64,000 bases of DNA from contig NW_003314269.1 of assembly GCF_000143415.4 (NCBI RefSeq), forward strand, positions 230,347 through 294,346, in the 5' to 3' direction. Made by a program: the position numbers and the translations under genes. Position 1 is the first letter of the stretch; each line of letters begins with the position of its first letter. The stretch is from Selaginella moellendorffii. Lineage: Eukaryota; Streptophyta; Lycopodiopsida; Selaginellales; Selaginellaceae. A model generated the notes under the pieces. The model searched no databases. It saw only the letters and a list, made by a program, of their open reading frames with translations, and had not been told where the DNA came from. Below, piece after piece: positions 55,665 to 64,000 of this stretch.

Positions 55665-56349
55665 CTAAGGATCAATTCCTTCTTCTGTGTATCTAAACTC
55701 CACGACGAGGCCGAGATTATCCACAAGCTGATGGTAAACTTCACATCCCGAGCACTAGAGCAAAAGTAGAAGAGGAGGAGAAAAAAAAGATTAGGATGAA
55801 TTCCAAGACCGTGATGAGAGCTATGTGCACCTGGACGTAGACTGTTCCTCGCTCGTAAGCGTGAGGATTTATCAGCCGTGTAGTTCTTGTCTGGCAAGCA
55901 TTGCAAGTAAACTCGGCTTGGAGCCTTCTTCGCGGCAAGTGGAGATCAAGCTGCGCAGTCTGCCAGCAATCGACGAGAAAGAAAGAAGCAAAAGAAGAAG
56001 CTAACTTAGTGGAAAAGAAAAAGAGGAGCATGATCTACCTGAGAATTCTCATCAGAGGTGGAAGGAGACTCGCCATTTTCTGACACTGATCTCACACCAA
56101 ATGAGACTCAGTCCACAAGATTCGATTCAGTAACTTACATTCTGCAACGCATCCAAGGCGCCGCTCACGATGCCGCGTCCTTGCGATCGCAATGCGCGGC
56201 CCCGGCGACGCGACCAAACTTTTCGCCAGAAATCTCTCTCCTGACCTGGGAAATCGGATGCGCCGCAACGGCGGGAGCTCCAGCGATCGATCCGACGCTG
56301 CTGTTGAGAAGAGATCGATGCCGCAGGCGCAAGAAGCGGTGAGCGCCAT
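55665..56349 (-). CDS. DNL-type zinc-finger protein (Tim15/Zim17/HEP family)
   Basis: Four exons. The first starts MALTASCACGID and is Arg/Ser-rich, like an organelle transit peptide. A short acidic exon (SENGESPSTSDENSQ) follows. Then comes the DNL zinc-finger domain: FTCNACQTRT, LINPHAYERGTVYVQ, CSGCEVYHQLVDNLG. Two CxxC pairs bind zinc and DNL is kept. These proteins keep organellar Hsp70 soluble. The frame was chosen because phase-1 splicing from exon 1 (56127 region) into the SFGVRSVSENG exon keeps it open. Its start is 89 bp from that of the divergent DprA-like gene. Confidence 0.85.
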
Positions 56350-56438
56350 TTTTTCCAGTCCCGGAAGAACCCTAAAAATGCCAATGCTGCCAAATATTAT
56401 AAACCTAAACCTCCGTGTTTGGCCTGGGCAGGAGAAGC

Positions 56439-57666
56439 ATGCCTGCCGGCATTTGCAGCGCGCCACTCTGGATCCACCGCGCGGATGCTCCAGCTACGGC
56501 GCTTCACATCGATCGAAGTCTCGTCGCCAGCAGCAGCGGATTCGATGGCTACTCGGTGAGGCCTCGCAGGAGGCGCCAGATTTTGGTAAGGGAACTAGCT
56601 AAGCCTGAGCTTGTGATTGGATTGGAGGGATTGTTAGAGGATTTGGAGTGGATGGATTGTGCATGGATGGATAGAGACGGATTGGCGGCTTTTTATTTGC
56701 TTCTTTGCTCAGGGTCTCCCGTGTCTTGGTGGATTTTCTATAGAGGGTAGCAGCAGAGAGTAGAAGAGGGGAAACTAGAAGAAGCAGTGATCTGGTGCTT
56801 GGGTATGGAGATGAGATCCCGACTCAAGCTGAAGCTATTGCTGCTGGAACCACTGTGGCAGAGCAACCGAGCTATAAATCGATACCAGACTTGGACTACT
56901 TGCAAGTAAGTTCTTAGTTCTCTCGAAACTCTTGTTCCTTCTTCTTTGTTTTTCGGGAGTTCTTATGTTTTTCTCTTCCTTTCTCAGGAACTTCTCGCGA
57001 TCCAACAACAAGGGCCAAGAGCTATCGGCTTCTTCGGAACGCGAAACATGGGATTCATGCATCAACAGCTTATTGAGATACTTAGTTACGCGATGGTAAT
57101 CACGGTGAGTTTCCTGCTTCGCGACGACGAAGAAGCAGAATATCGAAAGGACGAGAAAAGTCTAACCGTCGGCTTCACCTCTTCCAGAAAAACCACATCT
57201 ACACGTCTGGAGCCTCCGGCACAAACGCCGCGGTTATCAGAGGAGCATTGAGAGCCGAGAGGCCCGAGTTGCTGACGGTGATTCTTCCCCAAAGTCTGAA
57301 GAAGCAGCCACCGGAGAGCCAAGAGCTGCTAGCAAAAGTAAGAGCTTTTCTCTTTCTCTCTTGGTTTTCCACTCAAACACAACAACACCAGGTGAAAAAC
57401 GTGATGGAGATGCCGCACAACGATCATCTCCCATTGATTGAAGCGAGCAGGTGTTTTCGTCTTTCCATTTTCTTCTTTGCTCAAGCATCGATGTTTTCTT
57501 TGGCTTCTGACCACCGGGCTTGCTTTCCAGATTGTGCAATATGGACATTCTTTCACACGTACAGCAGGTCATTTGTTTTGCCTTCCATGACAGCAGATTA
57601 CTCATGGAAACATGCAGCGAAGCCAAGAGTCTTCGCAAGATTGTCACGCTATTCTATCTCGACTGA
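56439..57666 (+). CDS. DprA-like Rossmann-fold protein, plastid type
   Basis: Exon 1 (MPAGICSAPLWIHRAD onward) is Ser/Arg-rich and fits a transit peptide. Later exons give a single Rossmann-type domain: DLDYLQELLAIQQQGPRAIG, FFGTRNMGFMHQQLIEILSY, YTSGASGTNAAVIRGALRAE, LTVILPQSLKKQP, then MPHNDHLPLIEASRLCN and VICFAFHDSRLL. This pattern is that of cyanobacterial and plant proteins annotated as DNA recombination-mediator protein A (DprA/LOG-like fold). It is probably of plastid origin; no plant function is known to me. The exon 2 acceptor was placed to keep phase (RVAAESRRGETRR). Confidence 0.75.
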
Positions 57667-57849
57667 TGATGACGAGAGCACGTTTTGTGGTAAACGATCA
57701 TCAAACCATTCGGCTGTTTGCTTAATTGATCGCCCTTTGTCAAAACTTGTGTCTGTCAGCTATTTTCTTTTGTGTTTTTTATTGGTCCACTGCATTGTCT
57801 TTGTTGTGTGTCGCGTGTTCTCCGTGTTTCCGTAGGTTTCTCTCCTCTC

Positions 57850-58873
57850 ATGGCGCTTCACCTTTACATCGATCTGCTCTCACAGCCATCGCGAGCAATC
57901 TACATCTTTTGCCGGTGAGATTGAAAGTTTTCTCTCCTTTCTTCTTTGCTTTTTCTTTCTCCTAAAGCCATGATCTTGCTTGAAACGCAGGGTGAACAAC
58001 ATTGAAGCCGAGATCCATCACTTAGACTTGATGAAGGGGGAGCACCAGACGCCAGAGTACAAAGGTACTTCCTGGAATTCAATCATTCTAGAAAAAGCCA
58101 CTGTTTCTCGCGTCTTTTTTGCTCAGCTGTGAATCCAATGGGCCAAGTGCCTGCTATTGTGGACAATGGTTTCAAACTCTTCGAAAGGTTTGGACTCTGG
58201 CTCGTCTTTGAGTCTGACTTAACTTCTGCACAGCCATGCTATTCTTCGTTATCTGGCAACAACGAAGCCTGGGGTTTCTAGTAACTGGTAAAGCACCAAG
58301 TTTTTACTTATGTTCTGACCATTTTAAAACCGCAGGTACCCATCGGATCCATTACGAGGAGCTCGGATCGATAGCGTCCTGGATTGGCACCATGGAAATC
58401 TGCGTCGTGGTGCAGGTAACTTTCCCTTGTTTACTGTTACTTCCTCATTCATTATTCTCTCCTCATACAGCGGGCCTGTTTTTCAACGAAGTCCTGGCAC
58501 CATATCTGGGCATCCCCAAAGACGAGAGCAAACTTGCCGAGTTTGATAAAACACTCCAAGCTTCAGTTGACACCATTGAAAACGTGTGGCTCGAAGAGGG
58601 CGGCAAATTCCTGTGCGGCGAGTCCGAGATAACCATTGCGGATCTGAGCCTGGCTTGCGAAATCATCCAGCTCGAGGTAAAGACATCACAGTCAGCTTTA
58701 TCCTCTCATCTTCGTGAATAACGCTTTGGAAAATCCAGGTTCTGAAGGACAAGTACGCTAGTCTGGTTGGTCCAAGAGACAAACTTAAAAAGTGGATGCT
58801 TGATGTTGAGGAAGCAGCCTCGCCTTACTTCCGTGACGCTCTCTCTAACTTAGCAGCGGCAACGACCAAGTGA
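57850..58873 (+). CDS. GSTT: Theta-class glutathione S-transferase
   Basis: Seven or so short exons encode about 235 residues. The N-terminal thioredoxin-like domain has the theta pattern LYIDLLSQPSRAIYIF with Ser11 as the glutathione-activating residue, then NPMGQVPAI (cis-Pro) and FESHAILRYL. The helical C-terminal domain has KFLCGESEITIADLSLACEI with the conserved Asp. No peroxisomal SKL-type ending is seen (it ends AATTK), unlike Arabidopsis GSTT1. It conjugates or reduces with glutathione, typically organic hydroperoxides. It follows the DprA-like gene by 183 bp on the same strand. Confidence 0.88.
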
Positions 58874-59098
58874 AAGGCATTACAGAAAGAAAGGTTTGCT
58901 TATATGTTTTCTTAGTCACCAATCGGTGATGAACATGGTGTGTGGCGACTGAAGATCGACTGAAGATGTTAAGCAAGAGGGCTGGGAGATTAATAACTGA
59001 GTCCTTTTGCTATTCCAAAGCTATAAACTAGAAAATGAATGGAGGTTTCCCTGGGAAAAAATGGCAACGCTGCACAACAAACCATGCGAGATTGGATA

Positions 59099-60028
59099 TC
59101 AGCAAGGAGAGCAACTCCTGGGAGGAGTTTTGGCTGTCCTGTGCTCCTGCTGCTTCTCCTGCAGGAAGCGGATGTGTTGCGGCCTGCATAGCAGGTGCAC
59201 CAACTTTACGTGGTGGGTGATGTGGTGGTAGTGCACCTGCAGCAGCGTCGGGTTGACCGCGTTGCTGGCCGACAAGTACGGGTCAACGTCACAGTAGTCA
59301 ACGATCTCGCTGGGCCGAAAGGTGGTAGCCCAGGTCTGCAGCTTGGCGTGCGGGCAGTAGACCCGGATCTTGTGCTGGAACCTGTACAGGTACTTGTTCT
59401 CCGAGAGCTGCCGGTCCTGCTCCGGCGACACGATCTGGACGCTCATCTCCACCTGTTTCTCGATCTCCGTCTTGGGGCGGCAGTGGATGTCCACCCTCGC
59501 GCCCGGGTCCGCGTCCTCGTACTCGTGCGAGAAGTCGTACGCGTTCTCGAAGGAGATGATGTGGTTGACGCCCGTGTTGGGGTCCTTGAACGCGATGGAG
59601 CGGCAGAAGGTGTTTGTGTCGAGGATGGCGGTGGCGTTCTTGGTGGTCTTGAAGTCGGCGGTGTCGAACGAGTGGTGGGCGACGTGGTTGACGCGCCGGG
59701 TCATCACGGGGCGCTCCGGGAAGAGGCGGCGGATGTAGATGGAGTCGAGGAAGTGGACGCGGTTGGGGCCGGCGTCGCGGTTGGGCACCATCTTGGGCGC
59801 CACGCACACGATCCGCGGGGGCTCGTTCCATTTCGGCGGGGGAGGCTTGGGCGATCGCCCCGCACGCGTGCCCACGGAGCGCGAGCGGCATTGCTCCTGG
59901 GATTGCTGCGATTGATCGGAGGGATTGGGTCTCCGGACGGGCGAGCTCGATCGCGGCCGACTGCCAGGAGCCTGCCTGTGCCTGATTGTCAGATCGGCGG
60001 GCGTCTTGACCTCCCACGCCGAATCCAT
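59099..60028 (-). CDS. Unrecognised GC-rich intronless gene
   Basis: A 309-residue frame starts MDSAWEVKTPADLTIRH. The first 70 residues are Ser/Pro/Arg/Gln-rich and probably disordered. The rest looks globular: PPRIVCVAPKMVPN, NRVHFLDSIYIRRLFPERP, FKDPNTGVNHIISFENAYDF, KTEIEKQVEMSVQIVSPEQD, VYCPHAKLQTWATTFRPSE. It ends in a His-rich then Cys-containing tail. I know no family for it. It lacks introns and has a very GC-rich third codon position, unlike its neighbours, so long open frames also exist in other phases here (59195-60181 plus, 59298-60188 minus). I prefer this one because of its start context and ordinary residue composition. It is head-to-head with the SABATH gene. Confidence 0.6.
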   Translation of the reverse strand: MDSAWEVKTPADLTIRHRQAPGSRPRSSSPVRRPNPSDQSQQSQEQCRSRSVGTRAGRSPKPPPPKWNEPPRIVCVAPKMVPNRDAGPNRVHFLDSIYIRRLFPERPVMTRRVNHVAHHSFDTADFKTTKNATAILDTNTFCRSIAFKDPNTGVNHIISFENAYDFSHEYEDADPGARVDIHCRPKTEIEKQVEMSVQIVSPEQDRQLSENKYLYRFQHKIRVYCPHAKLQTWATTFRPSEIVDYCDVDPYLSASNAVNPTLLQVHYHHITHHVKLVHLLCRPQHIRFLQEKQQEHRTAKTPPRSCSPC

Positions 60029-60177
60029 GGCGGCGACGGCGGCGAGGCCAGCAGCATTTCCTCCTTGCTCGCCGTGCCCAGCGCGCGCGAAAAGATGAGC
60101 GAATCGCGCGAGGAAACGCTTGGAGGGGCGAAGCGTTGCGTGAGGATGACGATGACGGTGACGGTGATGGGTGAAGG

Positions 60178-60195
60178 GTGACGGTCAACCGTCAC
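60178..60195. promoter_or_regulatory. Inverted repeat with W-box core
   Basis: GTGACGGT and ACCGTCAC flank CA, a perfect 8-bp inverted repeat. The centre contains TTGACC on the minus strand, the W-box core bound by WRKY factors. It lies between two divergent genes, 150 bp from the unrecognised gene and 108 bp from the SABATH start, after a run of GACGGT-like words. Confidence 0.35.
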
Positions 60196-60302
60196 AGATA
60201 GAATATTTTCTGGAAAAGATCCGCCTTTGGAAGAAAGATTCGTCTTTGGACAAGGCTCCAAAACCGGGGAAGTTTAAATTTCTCTCGTGAAACTTGGGTT
60301 CC

Positions 60303-61563
60303 ATGGAAGGCGGGGTTGGAATCAGCAGCTACTCGCGGAATTCCTCCAACCAGGGATCGGCATTCTTGCTCATCGCCCCGGCTCTCCGCGTGGCGATCGC
60401 GGCGCACGACTTCGCCGATCACACTGCCGCTCCCCTCCGGATCGCCGATTTGGGATGCGCGGTGGGCAGCAACACTATCACCGCGGTAGCCTTTGTGATC
60501 AAGGCCGTGAGAGACAAATTCAAGTCGTCCGGGCTGCGCGAGCCCGAGGTCCAGGCGCTATTTTCGGATTTGGTCTCCAACGATTTCAACACGCTCTTCC
60601 AGCATCTGGAGGGCGCCGATTTCTTCGTCGCGGGAGTGCCAGGATCGTTCTACCATCGCCTCTTCCCCAGCTCCAGCATCCACTTTTCCATGTGTAACGT
60701 AGCATTGCAGTGGCTCTCAAAGGCGAGTGAGAGATTTCTTTCTCATCTCTAAAGTTCTTTGTTCCTTGAGATGATGTTTCGCGATCTTGGATGAATTGCT
60801 GATCGAGCTCGTTGCTCTTGCTCTTTCAGGTTCCAGCGGCCGTGGCTGACAGAAGATCTTCGTCCTGGAACGCTGGAAGAATCACTGCTGGAGGATCAGC
60901 ACCAGAGGTTGCTCGAGCGTTCGCGTCGCAAGCCCACGAAGATCTCTGCCGCTACTTGGCTTGTCGAGCTGAAGAGACTGTCCCTGGCGGCCTCGTCACC
61001 TTCTTCGTAAGCATAAGATCGAGCAGCGATCCTGCGGAGCAAACGGGAGGCGAGGATTGTTCTCTCGGCTGGATGGTAACCTGCCTGGAGCAAGTATGGA
61101 ACGATTTAGTTCTCGAGGTAAGAGATCATCAAACAGACTGAAAAGAACAAACCCGCTTTGCTTTGCACAGGGATTGATTGATGAAGAAACTCGTGACTCC
61201 TTCAATATTCCGGCCTACCACCGGACTCTGGACGAGATTGCCAAGGCCGTCAGCGACTCTGGCGATGTTTTCACTATCTTGCAGCTCGAAGAACTCAAGT
61301 GTCCAATGCCAACATACGCCAGCGTCAAGGCCAAAGTTGAGGCTGGAGGAGGGAAAGCTCCGACTCCTCAAGAGTATGCTGGCATAGAGACCATGGCGAT
61401 GAAGAGCACTATGAAGAAACAAATAGAAGCACACCTGAAAACTCCAGATCTGGTCGAGGCACTGTTTAAACGGCTGGAAGAGAGATTTCTTCCGAAGGAA
61501 CCTTATGTTCCAGCACGTCACGTCAAAATGGCTTTGGCAATCCTGGAGCGAGGAAGTAAATAA
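60303..61563 (+). CDS. SABATH-family carboxyl methyltransferase
   Basis: Three exons encode about 355 residues. The family N-terminus (MEGGVGISSYSRNSSNQ, the S-x-x-x-N-S-x-x-Q motif) is followed by the SAM site RIADLGCAVGSNTI, then SDLVSNDFNTLF, FFVAGVPGSFYHRLFP, and SIHFSMCNVALQWLSKVP, where substrate-contact residues normally lie. The C-terminal cap has LGWMVTCLEQVWNDLVLEGL and FNIPAYHRTLDEI. SABATH enzymes methylate salicylate, jasmonate, IAA, gibberellins or cinnamate; the substrate cannot be told from sequence reading alone. I start at the ATG at 60303, which begins the conserved motif. Confidence 0.87.
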
Positions 61564-61679
61564 GACGAAAGTATGAGTTTACCATTTGAAGTGGATTTAC
61601 AAATGTTGACAAGCATGCTTCTGGAAAATAGCAACCAAACGGAAAACTGTCACTCCAAAGCAGTGGAGATTGACTTGCC

Positions 61680-62734
61680 TTAGTTCTGCGGTGTTGCATG
61701 TCCTGCCTTGCACTGGCCCAAAGGAGGATGGCACAAAAAATGCTGCGTCACAGCAAAATGGTAATCGAAGTTGGAGCGCAGGTGCTTGCAGTGGAGCTCA
61801 ATCCATCGCTCTTGCAGATTTGATGGCACTCCCTTGAGTCCTTCCTCCTCGGGACTAGAAATAAGAGGACGAATTTCTTCGCGGAGTGCCTTGAACTCTA
61901 CCGCTACAGCCTTCTGCTTTGCCTGCGCACCAAATGCCCGTAAAACAAAGGCTCCAAATAAGCAAGCAAACTTACTTGCATCGCCACAACCTCTGAGCAC
62001 TCCACCTCGAGAGCAGGCTCCGTCTTGGCAGACTCGGCGTTGATCCTTTTGTTAATGATGTTCCTCGACTTTTGGAAGGCGAGAGATTTTTGCTTCTTGT
62101 TCTGTTGCTGATCCTCCACCTTTTGCTGCAGCTGCTGCTTTGGCCGGATAGTTTTCTTGTCGGCTTCGATTTGTCTCGCTAGCACAGACCTCTGACCTTT
62201 CACGACATTGTCTGCAGCGTCAGGGCCCGCCTTTGCCTTGGTCTCCGCCACCGGTTGCTTAGAGCCAGCCTCCACCTTCTTCGAGCCAGCAGCAGTCACT
62301 CCCTCCTTGCCTTTCGCAGCGACCGCCTCTTTTTCCTTCTGCTCTTGCTGTTCTTGCTGCTGCAAATGCTTAAGTATTGGAAACTTCTCCAGCAGATCTT
62401 CCTGCTTCATCACCAGCGCCGGATGCCTGCGTCCCCGCTGGTTTGGAGTTCGCTTCCGAGTGAAGCGCATGATTCTAATGTCCGCTACCTGCGTGTGCTG
62501 CACGTGTTGCGTAGCAGCAGCAGGAACTGCGAGCTGTTGCGGCGATGGATGGGCGTTCACGTTAGACTCCGGTGGCGGTGCTGGATCTATCTCTGTGGCC
62601 TCCACCACTGGCTCGGGCGGAGGCTGCGATGCCGCCAGAGCTCTCCAGTCATCGTCGCCATTATCTTCGTCCATGGTGCTAAACTTGGTTTGATCCTCGT
62701 CGACAAAGTCATTCACGCCATGAACTCTCTCCAT
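61680..62734 (-). CDS. Unrecognised Gln/Lys-rich protein
   Basis: Two coding exons are joined by a 51-nt intron near 61923-61973; a further intron probably lies in the 5' UTR (acceptor just before the ATG at 62734). The acidic, Pro-rich N-terminus (MERVHGVNDFVDEDQTKF) is followed by a basic patch (RIMRFTRKRTPNQRGRRHP), a long Gln/Glu/Lys/Ala-rich helical stretch and a more conserved-looking C-terminus (LREEIRPLISSPEEE, WIELHCKHLRSNFDYHFAV). It is likely nuclear and largely disordered. I do not recognise the family. Confidence 0.6.
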
Positions 62735-63180
62735 GGCAAACCTGGGAAGGAAAAGCAACAAGAAAATCAGAAGAACTCGTAAAAGATCTCTCAAAAGTAA
62801 TGCACACAAAATGGCACAAAACGAAGAGAGGAAAATGAAAATCAAACGAGCTGTTTGCTTGCTTGCCTCTCTTCATCACCGTCCCAGCAAAACACAGGCG
62901 TCTGTAGCTGCAAAGATCATACAGCTAAAGCCGTAGCACAGCGCACAAAGATTTTCTTACCGATGCTGCCTCTTCCATTGCTCCTCGCTGCAAATCCAGA
63001 CCAGCCTAATGTGTAGATCGAGCAATCGCTTACCTCGGCTCGCAGCGCCGCAGCTAGCTGCGATCGAAATCACGGCGCTCCAAAATCCCAGCAGCGGTCC
63101 CGCCAGTGCCGCCCTACTCAAACCCTAGCAAACACTACTGAGAAGAAAACTATTCCCTCCCAATTATGTTAAAAAAATAG

Positions 63181-63935
63181 CTAAGCTTGAGCTTGAGCTT
63201 CTAGTTGCTGGAGCTCCTCTTGCCATGCTTTCACCTTCTCTGGTTTTGGCTGAGAGGACGTCCCTTCTTGCGGCGATTCGTTTGCTAGCCGGATCTACGC
63301 AGAGAAAAAAGAGTGAAGATCCATTCGCTTGGATTTTTTAGGAGTGAAAAGAAAGAATCGGACCTTTTTTTTGAGAGCTCGAATCCTCTTCTCCAGCTCC
63401 GACTTGCCAGTGTCAGTCACGCTTTGATTTCCTTCTTGCGAGATTTCTCCTTGCTTTGTTGTCTCGCATGGCTCGGAAGAAACTTGCAGGGCGTCAAGTT
63501 TTTGTGAGAGTGAGTCGCCGGGCTCTGTTGTTGTCGATCCCAGTTTTGCCTGATTCAGGAGAAAAAATTGTAAGCGATGAAGAAAAGATAAGACTGGCGA
63601 CACAGAAAAAGATCCAATCGTCTCACCTGTTGCTTCTTCTCCTTCCTTTTCTCGTTCTTCTTTGCGGCTTTAGTTTTTGGCTTGATCAAATCGGTTTCGG
63701 GGTCGTAGCCAGGAGGAACCAAAGGAGCATCCTTCTTGAACTGGACAAAGTAATAAGCGAAGATGTTGTGATGAATTTCCTAGCTTACCAAGGCGCCTTT
63801 GGATTGATAAATGGCGACCTCCTCCTGCGCCACGTATCCAGCTCGTATCCTCACGGCCTTGCGCATTGTTCCATCGGGCCGCCGCGTTGCCGGGAGTATC
63901 CTCTCTTCCCCCCCCTTGGCCTCTGAACCCATCAT
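63181..63935 (-). CDS. PYM: Partner of Y14 and Mago (PYM/WIBG)
   Basis: Four to five exons. The N-terminal Mago-Y14-binding domain is clear: ERILPATRRPDGTMRKAVRI, RAGYVAQEEVAIYQSKG. It continues into PPGYDPETDLIKPKTKAAKK and a Lys-rich segment, then a coiled-coil C-terminus (ELEKRIRALKKKIRLANES) ending QQLEAQAQA. PYM removes exon junction complexes from mRNA in the cytoplasm and links them to ribosomes. The start at 63935 has two adjacent ATGs. Confidence 0.9.
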
Positions 63936-64000
63936 GAACCCTAAAAAACGATGAAGAGCTCGATGACTGAAACACCAAGCTCCAGCGCTCAAGCGCAAAT

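Noticed and set aside
59195-60181. Plus-strand 328-codon frame rich in Val/Gly/Arg/Asp
   Set aside because: It is the antisense shadow of the GC-rich gene at 59099-60028; composition is monotonous, with no family pattern and no ATG in good position.
1-64000. CRISPR arrays, bacterial operons, phage genes or origins
   Set aside because: None were seen; exon-intron structure and gene families show eukaryotic nuclear DNA.

Overview
The window is nuclear plant DNA and fits a lycophyte, most likely Selaginella (S. moellendorffii). Introns are about 47-60 nt with GT..AG ends, intergenic gaps are often 90-300 bp, and plant-specific families are present (ROOT HAIR DEFECTIVE 3, SABATH methyltransferase, PPR, AMP1, DAWDLE). 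Two further genes fit a seedless plant with swimming sperm: a cluster-less APS/PAPS reductase of the APR-B type and a CCDC13-like coiled-coil protein. The species is inferred; the plant assignment is strong.

Region 1 (1 to about 33.8 kb) is a tandem segmental duplication. The unit, about 9.5 kb, reads: tRNA-Gly(TCC) > small CRM-domain gene > AMP1-like glutamate carboxypeptidase II gene > fragment of a DAWDLE (DDL) FHA gene < ankyrin-PGG membrane protein gene (minus strand) > DDL promoter and first exon. The two best copies are about 13.8-23.28 kb and 23.28-32.69 kb. The right edge carries the only complete DDL gene. The left part (1-11.3 kb) is an older, rearranged set: an AMP1 3' end with a premature stop, an ankyrin gene with a replaced 5' end, a CRM/AMP1 deletion fusion, a decayed ankyrin pseudogene, and a broken DDL copy joined to the 3' half of a LONELY GUY (cytokinin-activating) gene. 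A single-copy P-loop NTPase gene resembling the Crinkler/RHS NTPase group lies between the old and young copies.

Region 2 (33.8-46.8 kb) is ordinary gene-dense sequence: ArfGAP, a small membrane protein, a CCDC13-like protein, a PPR protein, RHD3 (interrupted by a 100-N assembly gap) and APR-B.

Region 3 (46.8-51.5 kb) is an AT-rich gene-poor island with a decayed Ty3/gypsy pol relic on the minus strand and degenerate simple repeats.

Region 4 (51.5-64 kb) is gene-dense again: PIG-Q, MERIT40/BABAM1, an intron-containing tRNA-Tyr, a DNL zinc-finger protein, a plastid-type DprA-like protein, theta GST, an unrecognised intronless GC-rich gene, a SABATH methyltransferase, an unrecognised Gln/Lys-rich protein and PYM. 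Several genes are head-to-head with 90-335 bp between start codons, so shared promoters are likely. The genes do not form one pathway. The biology of interest is the duplication dynamics of region 1 and a few lineage-restricted genes.
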